From positions 186,001-250,000 of the forward strand of contig CAWAEN010000014.1 of NCBI GenBank assembly GCA_963781035.1: a DNA stretch of 64,000 nt, given 5' to 3'. Positions 31,227 through 39,764 of the stretch are shown here, in pieces. The notes under the pieces were generated by a model. It was not told where the DNA came from. It ran no database searches and was given only the letters and a program-made list of their open reading frames with translations. Within the stretch, counting starts at the first letter, position 1. The number at the start of each line of letters is the position of its first letter. Position numbers and translations under genes: made by a program. This stretch comes from SZUA-35 sp963781035. Lineage in GTDB: Bacteria; Actinomycetota; Acidimicrobiia; Acidimicrobiales; SZUA-35.

Positions 31227-32008
31227 TCAGTCCTGGACGACGCTCGGGTCGGGAACGAGGGCACGGGCCAACCAGTGGAAGTTTCGCCATCCGACATCGT
31301 GCGGAGCCATCGTCGCGGCTGCGACCTTGGCCGCCTCATCACTGATCGCCTTGCCGTTCGGGGCCTTGACGTGGACCTCGGCCACTCGCTCGGCAGCGAC
31401 GAACCAGCCGACTGCTTCCTCGACCGTTCGGCCGACCGTGAGGAGACCGTGGTTGCGCAAGATGCACAGCTTGGTGGCACCGATCGTGTGGGCGATGCGC
31501 TCGCCGCCCTCGACCGTGAGCACCTCGACCTCCTCGTCGTCGAACAGCGACTGGTCGAACACGAACGACGTCGACTCCTGGCTGAGCGCCCGGAACGGTT
31601 CGACGTTGGCCGACCACGGCGTCCCGTACGCCGTGTGCGTGTGAGCGGCGCTGACGCAGTCGGGCCTCGCGGCCAGGACGGGCCAGTGGATGTTGTAGCC
31701 GGCCGTGTTCGGACGCGCCCTTCGGCGACCCGCCGACTCCTTCGGCCACCCGGCCGTCCGGGCCGACGAGCACCAGACGACCGACCGTCGCCTCGGTGAA
31801 CGGAATGCCGTAGTCGAGCACCCAGAAGTGATCGGTGAACTCGGGGTCGCGGGCGCTGACATGACCGTCGCCCAGCTGTCCCCAACGATTGGCGCCGAAG
31901 ATGCGGTAGCCGATGGCGCACTGGGTCTTGCGGTGGGCCCGCTCGTCCAGCAATCGACCGGACGGCGTCCATCGGCTCGTCGCCGACCGGCGGGTAGTGA
32001 GTGTCCAT
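31227..32008 (-). CDS. Class II aldolase/adducin-family protein (two frame breaks)
   Basis: This protein is about 259 residues after repair. Features are the zinc-binding HTHTAYG (His-x-His), a second His in LRNHGLLTVG, and a conserved middle part (RTVEEAVGWFVAAERVAEVH). These fit the class II aldolase/adducin fold, which includes fuculose-phosphate aldolase, ribulose-phosphate epimerase and methylthioribulose-phosphate dehydratase. Substrate class is unclear. The N-terminal region starts MDTHYPPVGDEPMDAV. Breaks are near 31955 and 31720, each repaired by dropping one base. It lies just upstream of the MoaD-like/BNR pair on the same strand. Confidence 0.78.
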
Positions 32009-32050
32009 TCTCGCAGCCTAGACCCGAGGCCCGCACCGGCTCATCGGCGC

Positions 32051-32588
32051 TCACGGACAGGTGGCCTCGAACGATCCGGGCTGCTCCTCGAAGCTCTCGG
32101 TGGTGCCGTCGATGAACCCGGCCTCACCCGTCGGCCGAGGTCCCGTCGAGTTCGATGAAGCCGTCGCCGACAGACGACCAACTGACGCTCGGGTTCTCGA
32201 AGTCCTCGATGTCATCGAGTGACACCCCGTGACCGAACGAGTCGATGGAGAAATAGAGCTGCGTGCCGTCCTGGATTGCCGACAGGACGAACTCGGCGCC
32301 CTCCTGACCGATCTGGTCCGGACCGAATGCGCAGAGCACGGAGTCGAAGGTGTAGGTCTGTCCAGCCACCGTGAGCGATGCGGATCCACCACCCTGGGCG
32401 GCCTGCGTCTCCTCCAGCTCGTCGACCAGGTCGTCGATCGCCTCGACAGCTTCCTGTTCGTCACCGCCGGCGATCGCCTCGGAGACATCGCTCGTCGCAT
32501 CTTCGATCGAGTCGTCGCTCCCGCCACACCCGGCGACCAGCAGCAGGCCTGCCAACGCCGCAAACGACCTCACACACATCTGTCTCAT
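32051..32588 (-). CDS. Hypothetical lipoprotein (one frame break)
   Basis: I do not recognise a family. The product is about 178 residues after repair. A lipoprotein signal (MRQMCVRSFAALAGLLLVAG, then Cys) ends in the lipobox VAGC. A helical Ser/Glu/Ala linker (AIAGGDEQEAVEAIDDLVDE) precedes a small beta-rich domain with LTVAGQTYTFDSVLC. If one extra base near 32130-32145 is removed, the frame continues to FEATCP at 32051 and supplies a second Cys. Otherwise the protein stops at ADG (32124). The gene is probably extracytoplasmic. Confidence 0.6.
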
Positions 32589-32617
32589 CGGGCCCCCCAA
32601 ACTCGCGATACACCAAT

Positions 32618-33592
32618 CTACCGAGGGCTCGCCGCCTTGGCCAGGCGATCGAGCACAGCTTCGACGAGCGGACCGCGGACCGGTGGCACCACGACGATTC
32701 GGACCACACCAAGGGCATCGGCGGTTCGCAGCGCGTCGTAGAGGCCACGAGCGAACCCGCTCGATTCCTCTGGCAACCAGAGTTCGATGGCCCCGCCGAC
32801 ATGGAGGTCGTGCACGGGGCCGATCACCGCGACCGGACCAGGGCCGTCGAGAGCTTCGACGACATGCTCGGCCGACACCACCTGCACCGTCGGCGCGAGG
32901 CGCATAGTGCGACGACATCATGCCCGCCGCCCGCGACGGCCCGCTGCGACCGTCGACCACGCGCTGCCCGAGGACCTGCTTCGATGCCGGCCCGCGAAAC
33001 CCCACCGGGTCTCAGCAACGTGGGCTCGGGCCCGACGAGCTCGAGGATGGTCGACTCGACACCGACCGAGGTCGAACCGCCGTCGACGACGGCATCGATG
33101 CGTCCGTCGAGGTCGTCGAGTACGTGCTGGGCCGTGGTCGGGCTCACATGCCCGTATCGGTTGGCGGACGGGGCAGCGACTCCTCCGCTCCCGATCTCGG
33201 CAAAGGCGCTCGAGCACAGCGGACGCCACCGGATGGTCTGGCACACGGACACCGACGGTCGCCCGATCACCGACGACGAGGGACGAGACCCGATCCGTTC
33301 GCGGCAGGATCAGCGTGAGCGGACCGGGCCAGAAGGCCTCGGCCAGCACCGCCACCCGGGGATCCGAGACATCGGCCCACACCGACACGGCGTCGTACGC
33401 CGCGACGTGCACGATCAGCGGATGACCCGCCGGGCGGCCCTTTGCCGCGAAGATCCTGGCGACTGCCCGATCGTCAGCGGCATCGGCGGCCAAGCCGTAC
33501 ACGGTCTCGGTCGGGATGGCGACCGTGCCGCCGTCTGCCAGGATCCTGGCCGCGAGTTCGGCGTCGACTGGCGCGATGCGCTGCGTGATCAC
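32618..33592 (-). CDS. tsaC: L-threonylcarbamoyladenylate synthase (Sua5/YrdC/YwlC family), three frame breaks
   Basis: This enzyme is about 323 residues after repair and makes the threonylcarbamoyl-AMP used for the t6A modification of ANN-decoding tRNAs. The N-terminal YrdC domain shows GGTVAIPTETVYGLAADAADD, with GVRVPDHPVA and APSANRYG. The C-terminal Sua5 domain, with the linker motif SSHYAPR, continues as APTVQVVSAEHVVEALD, so it is the long Sua5 form rather than short TsaC. GTG 33592 (VITQRIAPVD) is the preferred start. Breaks lie near 33205, near 32935-33000 and near 32895-32905. It lies next to mnmA, another tRNA-modification gene. Confidence 0.85.
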
Positions 33593-33620
33593 GAGGCGTG
33601 ACTCGGTGCAGTATCGGATG

Positions 33621-34651
33621 TCACTCGGCGATGCCGCCGCCGACGACCTCGTCGCCGACGTAGAAGACGACGGACTGCCCTGCAGCAACCCGACGATGCG
33701 GCTCGGTCCAGAGAATCGATGTGCCCGTCAGCAGACCCATGAGCCGGTGCGCCGTGGGCCGAGGTCTGGACCAGGACGTCGCCATCGAACGGTTCGGGCA
33801 CTCCACTCGATCCGACCGACGGCCAGCGTGTCGGTCAGCGTGGCCTCGATCGGGCCGACGGTGACGACGTCGTTCACACGATCGATGTCGACCACGAATC
33901 GACGCTCGGGACTACCGCCGAGATCCAGCCCCTTCCGCTGCCCGATGGTGACGAGCTGCACGGCTTCTGCCCGCCCCACCTCGGCGCCGTCGGTGTCGAC
34001 GATGGTCGCCGGACGAAGGGGAATTCGATCACCGAGGAATGCCTTGCGGCCACCGGTCGAGTGGATGAAACAGACGTCCTGGCTGTCCGGCTTGGACGCG
34101 GTGCGAAGACCGAGCTCGGTCGCCAGCTCCCGAACCCGCTCCTTGGTGATGTCGCCGACAGGCAGCAGCAGGCGGCGGAGCTGATCCTGGCCGAGCATGT
34201 GCAGGACGTACGACTGATCCTTGGCCGGATCGGCGCCGCGGGCGATCCGCCGCGTGCCGTCGCCGTGGACGCTGACGCGGGCGTGGTGACCGGTGGCGAT
34301 GAGATCGAATCCCAGCACATCCGCCCGGTCGAGCAGCTTGTCGAACTTGATGTGACGATTGCACTCGACGCAGGGGTTCGGGGTCTCCCCTCGATCCCAG
34401 GCCGCGACGTACGGGTCGATCACGTGCCGGTCGAAGTCGTCTCCGAAGTTGAAGACGTGGTGGTCGATGTCCAGCTGCTGTGCGACCCGTCGAGCATCGT
34501 CGACGTCAGAGACCGAACAGCAACCGGAGTCGCTCTCGCCGCCCCACAGCTTGAGGGTGACACCGACGACGTCGTGGCCCTGGTCCTTGAGCAGGGCCGC
34601 GGTGACAGACGAATCAACCCCTCCGGACATGGCGACCAACACCTCAGCCAT
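33621..34651 (-). CDS. mnmA: tRNA-specific 2-thiouridylase MnmA (two frame breaks)
   Basis: This protein is about 342 residues after repair. MnmA thiolates U34 of tRNA(Lys/Glu/Gln) to s2U. The ATP PP-loop is MSGGVDSSV (residues 8-16). The first catalytic Cys lies in NPCVECNRHIKF and the second in DVCFIHSTG, the usual pair that handles the persulfide. The C-terminal barrel reads QSVVFYVGDEVVGGG. Breaks are near 33785 and 33750. Its start overlaps the 3' end of the cysteine desulfurase gene by eight bases, and the desulfurase is the expected sulfur donor. Confidence 0.94.
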
Positions 34652-35819
34652 CGGATGGTCCTCCCGCCGCGAACCCCGCGTGGTCGCGGAGACGGGCAAC
34701 CGCAGTGGGGACAGCCTCGAGCGCGGCATCGACGTCGGCTTCGGTCGACGAGTGGCCGAGCGACAGCCGCAGCGAGCCGGCCGCCAGCTCACGACCCACA
34801 CCCATCGCAGCCAACACATGGCTCGGGTCCTGGGCACCGCTCGAACACGATGATGCCGCCGAGGCCATGATGTCGTGCTTCTCCAGCAGGAACAGCAGCG
34901 CCTCGGACTCGATGCCTTCGAAGGCGAGGTGGCAGATGTTGGCCGACTTCCCGATTCGGGTACCGCCGGCAGGAATCGCCGATTCGTGAGTGCCAGGGAT
35001 CGACGCCAGCAGACGGTCGGCCAGACGATCGCGTAGTCCGCTGATCCGCTCGATCTCGGCTGCTCTCGTCGCAAGGACCTCAGCGGCGGCGGCAGCCATG
35101 GCGACGATGCCGGGAGCGTTCTGCGTGCCGTTGCGACGACCCTTCTCCTGGCCACCACCCCGTTGCAGGGGTTCCACCGTGATCCCGTTGCGCACCGCCA
35201 GAACGCCGACACCTTTCGGCCCGCCGAACTTGTGGGCGCTCACCGAGATCAGATCGGCGACGGAGGCCACCGATGCGAGGTCGAGCCAAGGAAGCGACTG
35301 CACGGCATCGGTGTGGAGAAGTGCCTCGGGGGCATGAGCAGAGATGACGTCGCGGATCGCGGCCAAGGGCTGGATCACACCCGTCTCGTTGTTGACCAGC
35401 ATCACCGACACCAACGACACAGGAGACGGCGAAGCATCGAGCAGCGACGCCAGCGCGTCCAGATCGACGAGACCGGCGGCGTCGACCGGCGCCACGATGC
35501 CACCGAGGTGTTCGACCGGTTCGAGGACCGCGTGATGCTCGGTCGCGGCACACAGCGGTAGGCCACCGCTGGCCCCGATCACGCCATTGACGGCGAGATT
35601 GTCCGCCTCCGTACCGCCGCTGGTGAACACGATGTCACCGGGTTCGACGCCGAGCGCATCAGCCATGATCTCGCGAGCGTCGTCGAGCGCCCGATTGGCC
35701 GAGCGGGCGAGCCGGTGCGCTCCAGACGGGTTGCCGTATTCCGTGGTCAGCATCGAGACCATGGCCTCGATCGCGACCGGTCGCACGGGAGTGCTGGCGG
35801 CGTGATCGAGGTAGTGCAT
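34644..35819 (-). CDS. Cysteine desulfurase (IscS/NifS type)
   Basis: This is an intact 391-residue PLP enzyme that turns cysteine into alanine and a bound persulfide for Fe-S assembly and tRNA thiolation. The PLP-binding Lys is in SVSAHKFGGPKG, conserved NNETGVIQP is present, and the catalytic Cys sits in the flexible loop ASSCSSGAQDPSHVL. The first residues are MHYLDHAASTPVRP. It is immediately upstream of mnmA and overlaps it (34644-34651), so its most direct partner is MnmA. No IscU/SufU gene is adjacent. It is divergent from the methyltransferase gene at 35893. Confidence 0.95.
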   Translation of the reverse strand: MHYLDHAASTPVRPVAIEAMVSMLTTEYGNPSGAHRLARSANRALDDAREIMADALGVEPGDIVFTSGGTEADNLAVNGVIGASGGLPLCAATEHHAVLEPVEHLGGIVAPVDAAGLVDLDALASLLDASPSPVSLVSVMLVNNETGVIQPLAAIRDVISAHAPEALLHTDAVQSLPWLDLASVASVADLISVSAHKFGGPKGVGVLAVRNGITVEPLQRGGGQEKGRRNGTQNAPGIVAMAAAAAEVLATRAAEIERISGLRDRLADRLLASIPGTHESAIPAGGTRIGKSANICHLAFEGIESEALLFLLEKHDIMASAASSCSSGAQDPSHVLAAMGVGRELAAGSLRLSLGHSSTEADVDAALEAVPTAVARLRDHAGFAAGGPSDG

Positions 35820-35892
35820 GGCAAAAGGCTAGCGACCGGGCTCGGCCGGCCGCGCTTGCAGCATCCGACCCCGCCCCTGCTACGAATAGCGG

Positions 35893-36618
35893 ATGCAGGG
35901 ATTCGGGCCGTCCACCTACGGCGATGGCTTCGCCGACGTCTACGACCAGTGGTACGGCTCGATCACCGATGCCGAGGCAACCGCCGATTTCGTGGCGGCC
36001 CGATGCGGCACCGGCCCCCTCCTCGAACTCGGTGTCGGGAGCGGCCGGCTGGTACCTGCGCTGCGACGAGCAGGATGCACCGTGATCGGCATCGACGCCA
36101 GCCACGAGATGCTGCGTCGCTGCCAGACGGATCTCGGCCGGGTCCGAGCCGACCTCGGCCATCTCCCCTTCGGCCGCCCAGCGTCCGTCGGCGGGGCGAT
36201 CTGCGCCTTCAACACGCTGTTCAACCTGCCGACGGCCGACGCCCAGGGCGACCTACTCGCTCGGATCGGCGTCGTGTTGGCAGCGGACGGACATCTCGTG
36301 ATCGAAGCCATCACCGGGGCAGCGTTGCCCGGTGCGCCCAGCCAGTCCGTCGGTGTGTCGCGCATGAGCGCTGACGACCTCGTTCTGTCGGCGACCGTGG
36401 TCGATGCGGCAACCCAGACCATCCAAGGTCAACATGTCGAGATCACGGCAACGGGCATCAAGCTGCGTCCATGGCTGCTTCGTTGGACCACCCCGGAACA
36501 ACTCGATGCCATCGCCGTCGACGCCGGCCTGCTCCTGGTCGAGCGCTACGGCGACTGGGATGGCCGGCCGTTCAGTGAGGACAGCGACAAACACGTGTCC
36601 GTCTATCGGCCGGTCTGA
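35893..36618 (+). CDS. SAM-dependent methyltransferase (class I)
   Basis: This intact 241-residue Rossmann-fold methyltransferase has the SAM-binding motif LLELGVGSGRL (about 43-53), followed by IGIDASHEML (motif II with acidic Asp). The substrate is not predictable; it resembles small-molecule or tRNA methyltransferases of the UbiE/SmtA type. It starts with MQGFGPSTYGDGFADVYDQWY, a common N-terminus for these enzymes. It converges with the rhomboid gene at 36620 with almost no gap. Confidence 0.85.
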   Translation: MQGFGPSTYGDGFADVYDQWYGSITDAEATADFVAARCGTGPLLELGVGSGRLVPALRRAGCTVIGIDASHEMLRRCQTDLGRVRADLGHLPFGRPASVGGAICAFNTLFNLPTADAQGDLLARIGVVLAADGHLVIEAITGAALPGAPSQSVGVSRMSADDLVLSATVVDAATQTIQGQHVEITATGIKLRPWLLRWTTPEQLDAIAVDAGLLLVERYGDWDGRPFSEDSDKHVSVYRPV

Positions 36619-36619
36619 G

Positions 36620-37480
36620 TCAGAGAATGGAGTTCAACGCCAGTTGGGCGCCGAGGACACCGAGCGCGGCCAGGGCGACGACCAACACTCCACCTACCGC
36701 CAGCGCCGGCGAGACGCCGCTGTTCTCCTGCATGGAAAGGGGTGACGATCGCTGGCCCTTGTCGATGGTGGCCATGGCCATCGCCACGATGAAACCTCCG
36801 GCGATCCCACCGAAGTGCCCCCAGAACGAGATGTTGGTGAAGAGCGGCAGCGCCAGGTTGAGCAGGAAGATGCCCCCCAACGACGTCTGGGTGATGTTGA
36901 TGCCGCGCGACCAGAGAATGCCGGCAAGACCACCGGCGAGCCCGAGCACAGCACCCGAAGCGCCGAGCGTGGCCTGGTCCCAATTGAAGAGCAAGACTGC
37001 GGCCGACCCTCCGAAGAGGCCCCCGGCATAGATCATGATCGCCCTCGCGAGTCCGACTGCGCGCTGGACGGCAGGGCCGAAGATGTACAGGGCGTACATG
37101 TTGAACGCCAAGTGGATCACACCGGCATGGAGGAACCCGGAGGTGACGATTCGCCAGTACTCACCGTCGCCGACGAGGGGCCCGAAGAGCAGGCCGTTGT
37201 TCGTCACCTCGCCCCGGGCCCAATCACCCTCACCGGTGAGGAGTTGGGCGACGAACGCAGCCACACACAACCCGATGACTCCGTAGACCAGGGTCGGTTT
37301 CGACACGAGATCGCCTGGCCGGTACACCCGCTGGGCGCCGGACTTCGTGCACTCCGGGCAGTGGAACCCGACCGAAGCCGGGGTCATACATGTCGCACAG
37401 ATCGGGCGATCACAGCGCTGGCAGCCGACGGCGGCTCGCCGATCGGGGTGGCGGTAACACACAGCGTCATCGGCAACCAT
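36620..37480 (-). CDS. Rhomboid intramembrane serine protease with N-terminal zinc-binding module
   Basis: This intact protein is 286 residues. Residues 8-45 hold a Cys/His-rich module (CYRHPDRRAAVGCQRCDRP, then CATC and CPEC), like the B-box-type domain found on many actinobacterial rhomboids. The rhomboid core has six or more membrane segments. The active-site Ser is in TLGASGAVLGLAGG and the His in ISFWGHFGGIAGG, with HLAFNMYALYIFG as the conserved HxxxN. It would cleave membrane-embedded substrates; none is identified. It is divergent from mscL. Confidence 0.92.
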   Translation of the reverse strand: MVADDAVCYRHPDRRAAVGCQRCDRPICATCMTPASVGFHCPECTKSGAQRVYRPGDLVSKPTLVYGVIGLCVAAFVAQLLTGEGDWARGEVTNNGLLFGPLVGDGEYWRIVTSGFLHAGVIHLAFNMYALYIFGPAVQRAVGLARAIMIYAGGLFGGSAAVLLFNWDQATLGASGAVLGLAGGLAGILWSRGINITQTSLGGIFLLNLALPLFTNISFWGHFGGIAGGFIVAMAMATIDKGQRSSPLSMQENSGVSPALAVGGVLVVALAALGVLGAQLALNSIL

Positions 37481-37645
37481 CCACGCACCGTAGCCAAAGG
37501 TTCAGAAAGCGGTCGTAAACGAAGAACCTCGCGACTTTCCGCCGGGCCGAGCGTCCCCACTAGAGCAGTCACATAGATGCTTTCGTTCACCCGCTACTGT
37601 CACCGGCTGCGGGTGCGAAGCACTCACACAACAAAGGGAACAACA

Positions 37646-38050
37646 ATGATTCAAGAATTCAAAGACTTCGTCAACAAGGGCGGTGTCTTCGAAGCAGCCG
37701 TTGGTCTGATTCTGGCCCTCGCCTTCGCCCCGATCGTGAACTCGATGGTGGCTGACGTCATCATGCCGATCGTCGGCCGCATCTTCGGTGCCCCGGACTT
37801 CAGCAACCTGAAGATCAGCCTCGGCGGCGAAGAGTGTTCGGTCGACGCCGCCACCGGCCTCGAGATCTGCGAAGAAGCAGCGATCCGCTACGGCGCATTC
37901 ATCAACACGATCATCAGCTTCGTGCTGATCGCCCTGGTGATCTTCATGCTGGTGAAGGCCTACAACAACATGGACAAGAAGGTCGAAGAAGAAGCAGGCC
38001 CGAGCGAAGTCGATCTCCTCACCGAGATCCGCGACAACCTCGCCAAGTGA
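37646..38050 (+). CDS. mscL: Large-conductance mechanosensitive channel
   Basis: This intact 134-residue inner-membrane channel opens on membrane tension to release solutes during osmotic downshock. MIQEFKDFVNKGGVFEAAVG is the amphipathic N-terminal helix; TM1 follows (LILALAFAPIVNSMVADVIM), with the extracytoplasmic loop and then TM2 (INTIISFVLIALVIFMLVKA). The C-terminal helix is cytoplasmic. The ATG at 37646 gives the family length and is preceded by aaaggga. A strong intrinsic terminator follows (38084). The 165 bases upstream hold a presumed promoter; a TACTGT -10-like box near 37605 is possible but weak. Confidence 0.95.
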   Translation: MIQEFKDFVNKGGVFEAAVGLILALAFAPIVNSMVADVIMPIVGRIFGAPDFSNLKISLGGEECSVDAATGLEICEEAAIRYGAFINTIISFVLIALVIFMLVKAYNNMDKKVEEEAGPSEVDLLTEIRDNLAK

Positions 38051-38083
38051 TCCTGGCTCTCTGAGCCGCTCATCACGAGCGCT

Positions 38084-38120
38084 CGACGCCCCGCCTCTCG
38101 AGGCGGGGCGTCGTCCGTTT
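38084..38120 (+). terminator. Intrinsic terminator after mscL
   Basis: A perfect 13-base stem (cgacgccccgcct, 38084-38096, with its complement 38101-38113) surrounds a ctcg loop and is followed by tccgtttt. It lies 34 bases after the mscL stop, before the convergent MeaB gene, and can also serve that gene. Confidence 0.9.
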
Positions 38121-38182
38121 TGCAGCAGTGTTCTCGAGTCGCAGTGTTCGCGAGTCGGAGTCCCGGAGCGATGGCCCAGGGG

Positions 38183-39164
38183 TCAGGCTTCGTGGCCGAG
38201 CATGCGGTCGACGGCTTCCCACGGATCGAGTCGCCTGGCCACCACCTCGGCCCGCGCCTCGGCGAACGCTCCGGACAGGCGCTGCTCTTGGATCTTGGCG
38301 TCGAGGCGAGCCCGCACGATTCGTTCGAGCTCGTCGTTGGTGCGATCGACTCTGCGCTGCTCGAGCTGGCCGTCGGCCTCGATGAAGGCCCGGTGGTCGG
38401 TGATCGCCTTCCACAGATCGCCGACACCGGTGGGCACGTTGGCCACGGTCGCCACGATCGGCGGGCGCCAACGCTCGTCGTGACCGAGCCCGGACAGGTC
38501 GAGCATGTGCTCGAGATCGCGTCTGGTGTCGTCGGCGCCGACCCGATCCGACTTGTTGATCACGAAGATGTCGGCGATCTCCATCAGCCCGGCCTTGTTT
38601 GCCTGGATGGCGTCACCCCACCCCGGGTTGACGACCACCACCGTGGTGTCGGCCGCTCCGACGATCTCGACCTCGACCTGGCCAACACCGACCGTCTCGA
38701 GCAGCACCCACGAACGCCCTGCGGCTTCGAGCATCCGCACCGCCGCCGGCGCGGCCAGTGCCAGCCCACCCAGATGACCTCGTGTGGCCATCGATCGAAT
38801 GAACACCTCTGGATCGAGGGCGTGATCCTGCATCCGGACCCGGTCGCCGAGGATGGCGCCACCGGTGAACGGCGAGGAAGGATCGATGGCCAACACACCG
38901 ACCTTGAGACCCTCCGCTCGAAGTTCGCTGACCAGGGCCGACGTCAGCGTCGACTTCCCGGCACCGGGAGCGCCCGTGATGCCAACGGTGTAGCCCGAGC
39001 CGGCATGAGGAAACGCCCGCTTGCCGATGCGTTGGGCCTCGGGCCCACCCCGCTCGATGTGGGAGAGCAACCGAGCGAGGGGTCGACGTTCACCGGCAAC
39101 GGCCGCCTCGAACAGTTGGTCGATCGCGTCGAGATCTGGGCGTCGAGATCTGGGCGTGGCTCAC
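38183..39164 (-). CDS. meaB: MeaB/ArgK-type G-protein chaperone (one frame break near the start)
   Basis: This GTPase is about 326 residues after repair and belongs to the G3E/SIMIBI MeaB/ArgK family, which protects and reloads adenosylcobalamin-dependent methylmalonyl-CoA mutase. P-loop is GAPGAGKST. The Mg/switch region has DPSSPFTGGAILGDRVRM, and FVINKSD is the specificity motif NKxD. GTG 39164 overlaps the nfu stop (GTGA). To join it to the GTPase frame, one C must be dropped near 39145, inside a 14-base tandem repeat, giving SHAQISTPDLDAIDQLFEAA. No mutase gene is in the window. Confidence 0.92.
39127..39154. repeat. 14-base perfect tandem duplication in 5' end of meaB
   Basis: Two exact copies of cgtcgagatctggg lie head to tail. 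Fourteen bases is not a multiple of three, so the duplication, or an extra base within it, is connected with the frame break at the start of meaB. Confidence 0.8.
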
Positions 39165-39478
39165 GAAGCGAGAGGGGAGACCTTTGCCCCACCGATGGTC
39201 ACCACCGTGCCGTCGTCAGCTTCTCCTACCAGTTCGGCACCGACGTGTTGGACCGAGGTCACGCCGGGGATCCGGGCGGTGAGAATGCGTTCGATGCCGT
39301 CCTTCAGCGTGACGGTGGAGATCGGGCACGTGATGCAGGCCCCGGTCAGCTCGACCGAGACGACCCCGGTTGCAGCATCGACACCGCGCAGGAAGATGTC
39401 ACCGTCGTCGGCCTGGATCGCCGGGCGAATCACCTCGATGACCGTGGCCACCTTCCGTTCGAGCAGGGTTTCGGACAT
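39161..39478 (-). CDS. NifU-like Fe-S cluster scaffold (Nfu)
   Basis: This intact 105-residue Nfu-domain protein carries the cluster-binding motif CITCPIS (CxxC) in the segment VELTGACITCPISTVTLKDG. Nfu proteins hold a [4Fe-4S] cluster and hand it to client enzymes. Its stop overlaps the start of meaB, so the two are coupled. It is divergent from the small ORF at 39567. Confidence 0.9.
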   Translation of the reverse strand: MSETLLERKVATVIEVIRPAIQADDGDIFLRGVDAATGVVSVELTGACITCPISTVTLKDGIERILTARIPGVTSVQHVGAELVGEADDGTVVTIGGAKVSPLAS

Positions 39479-39566
39479 GGACTCACTTCTGTGCTGGCTC
39501 TTGTGCTGGCTTGGGTTGCCGAGACCGACAACGTGTCGGCCAGAGTACCGCCCTACGCTTCACGGG

Positions 39567-39764
39567 ATGAAGCTGGGACAAGTCTTGACAGCGTCGGGGG
39601 TGCTCGATTTGTTCCCACTGTTCGCACACGAGGGCGGCTGGGACGAGATCGCAATCGTGGCCGCTCCCCTGCTGCTCATCGCCAGCCTCCTCTACATCGC
39701 CAATCGGCGCGTCGATGCCAAACTCGCTGAGCGTGGCGATCCGGACGCCCCGCCTCACTCGTGA
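39567..39764 (+). CDS. Small single-span membrane protein
   Basis: This 65-residue ORF from ATG 39567 has a single hydrophobic helix (IAIVAAPLLLIASLLYIA) and a charged tail (ANRRVDAKLAERGDPDAPPHS). It has no recognisable family. Its stop overlaps the GTG start of the MFS gene at 39761, so translation is coupled, and the two may act together. Confidence 0.6.
   Translation: MKLGQVLTASGVLDLFPLFAHEGGWDEIAIVAAPLLLIASLLYIANRRVDAKLAERGDPDAPPHS

Noticed and set aside
37481..37645. A riboswitch or sRNA in the mscL upstream region
   Set aside because: Only a weak inverted repeat (aggttc...gaacct) and a poor promoter-like box are visible, which is not enough to support a call.
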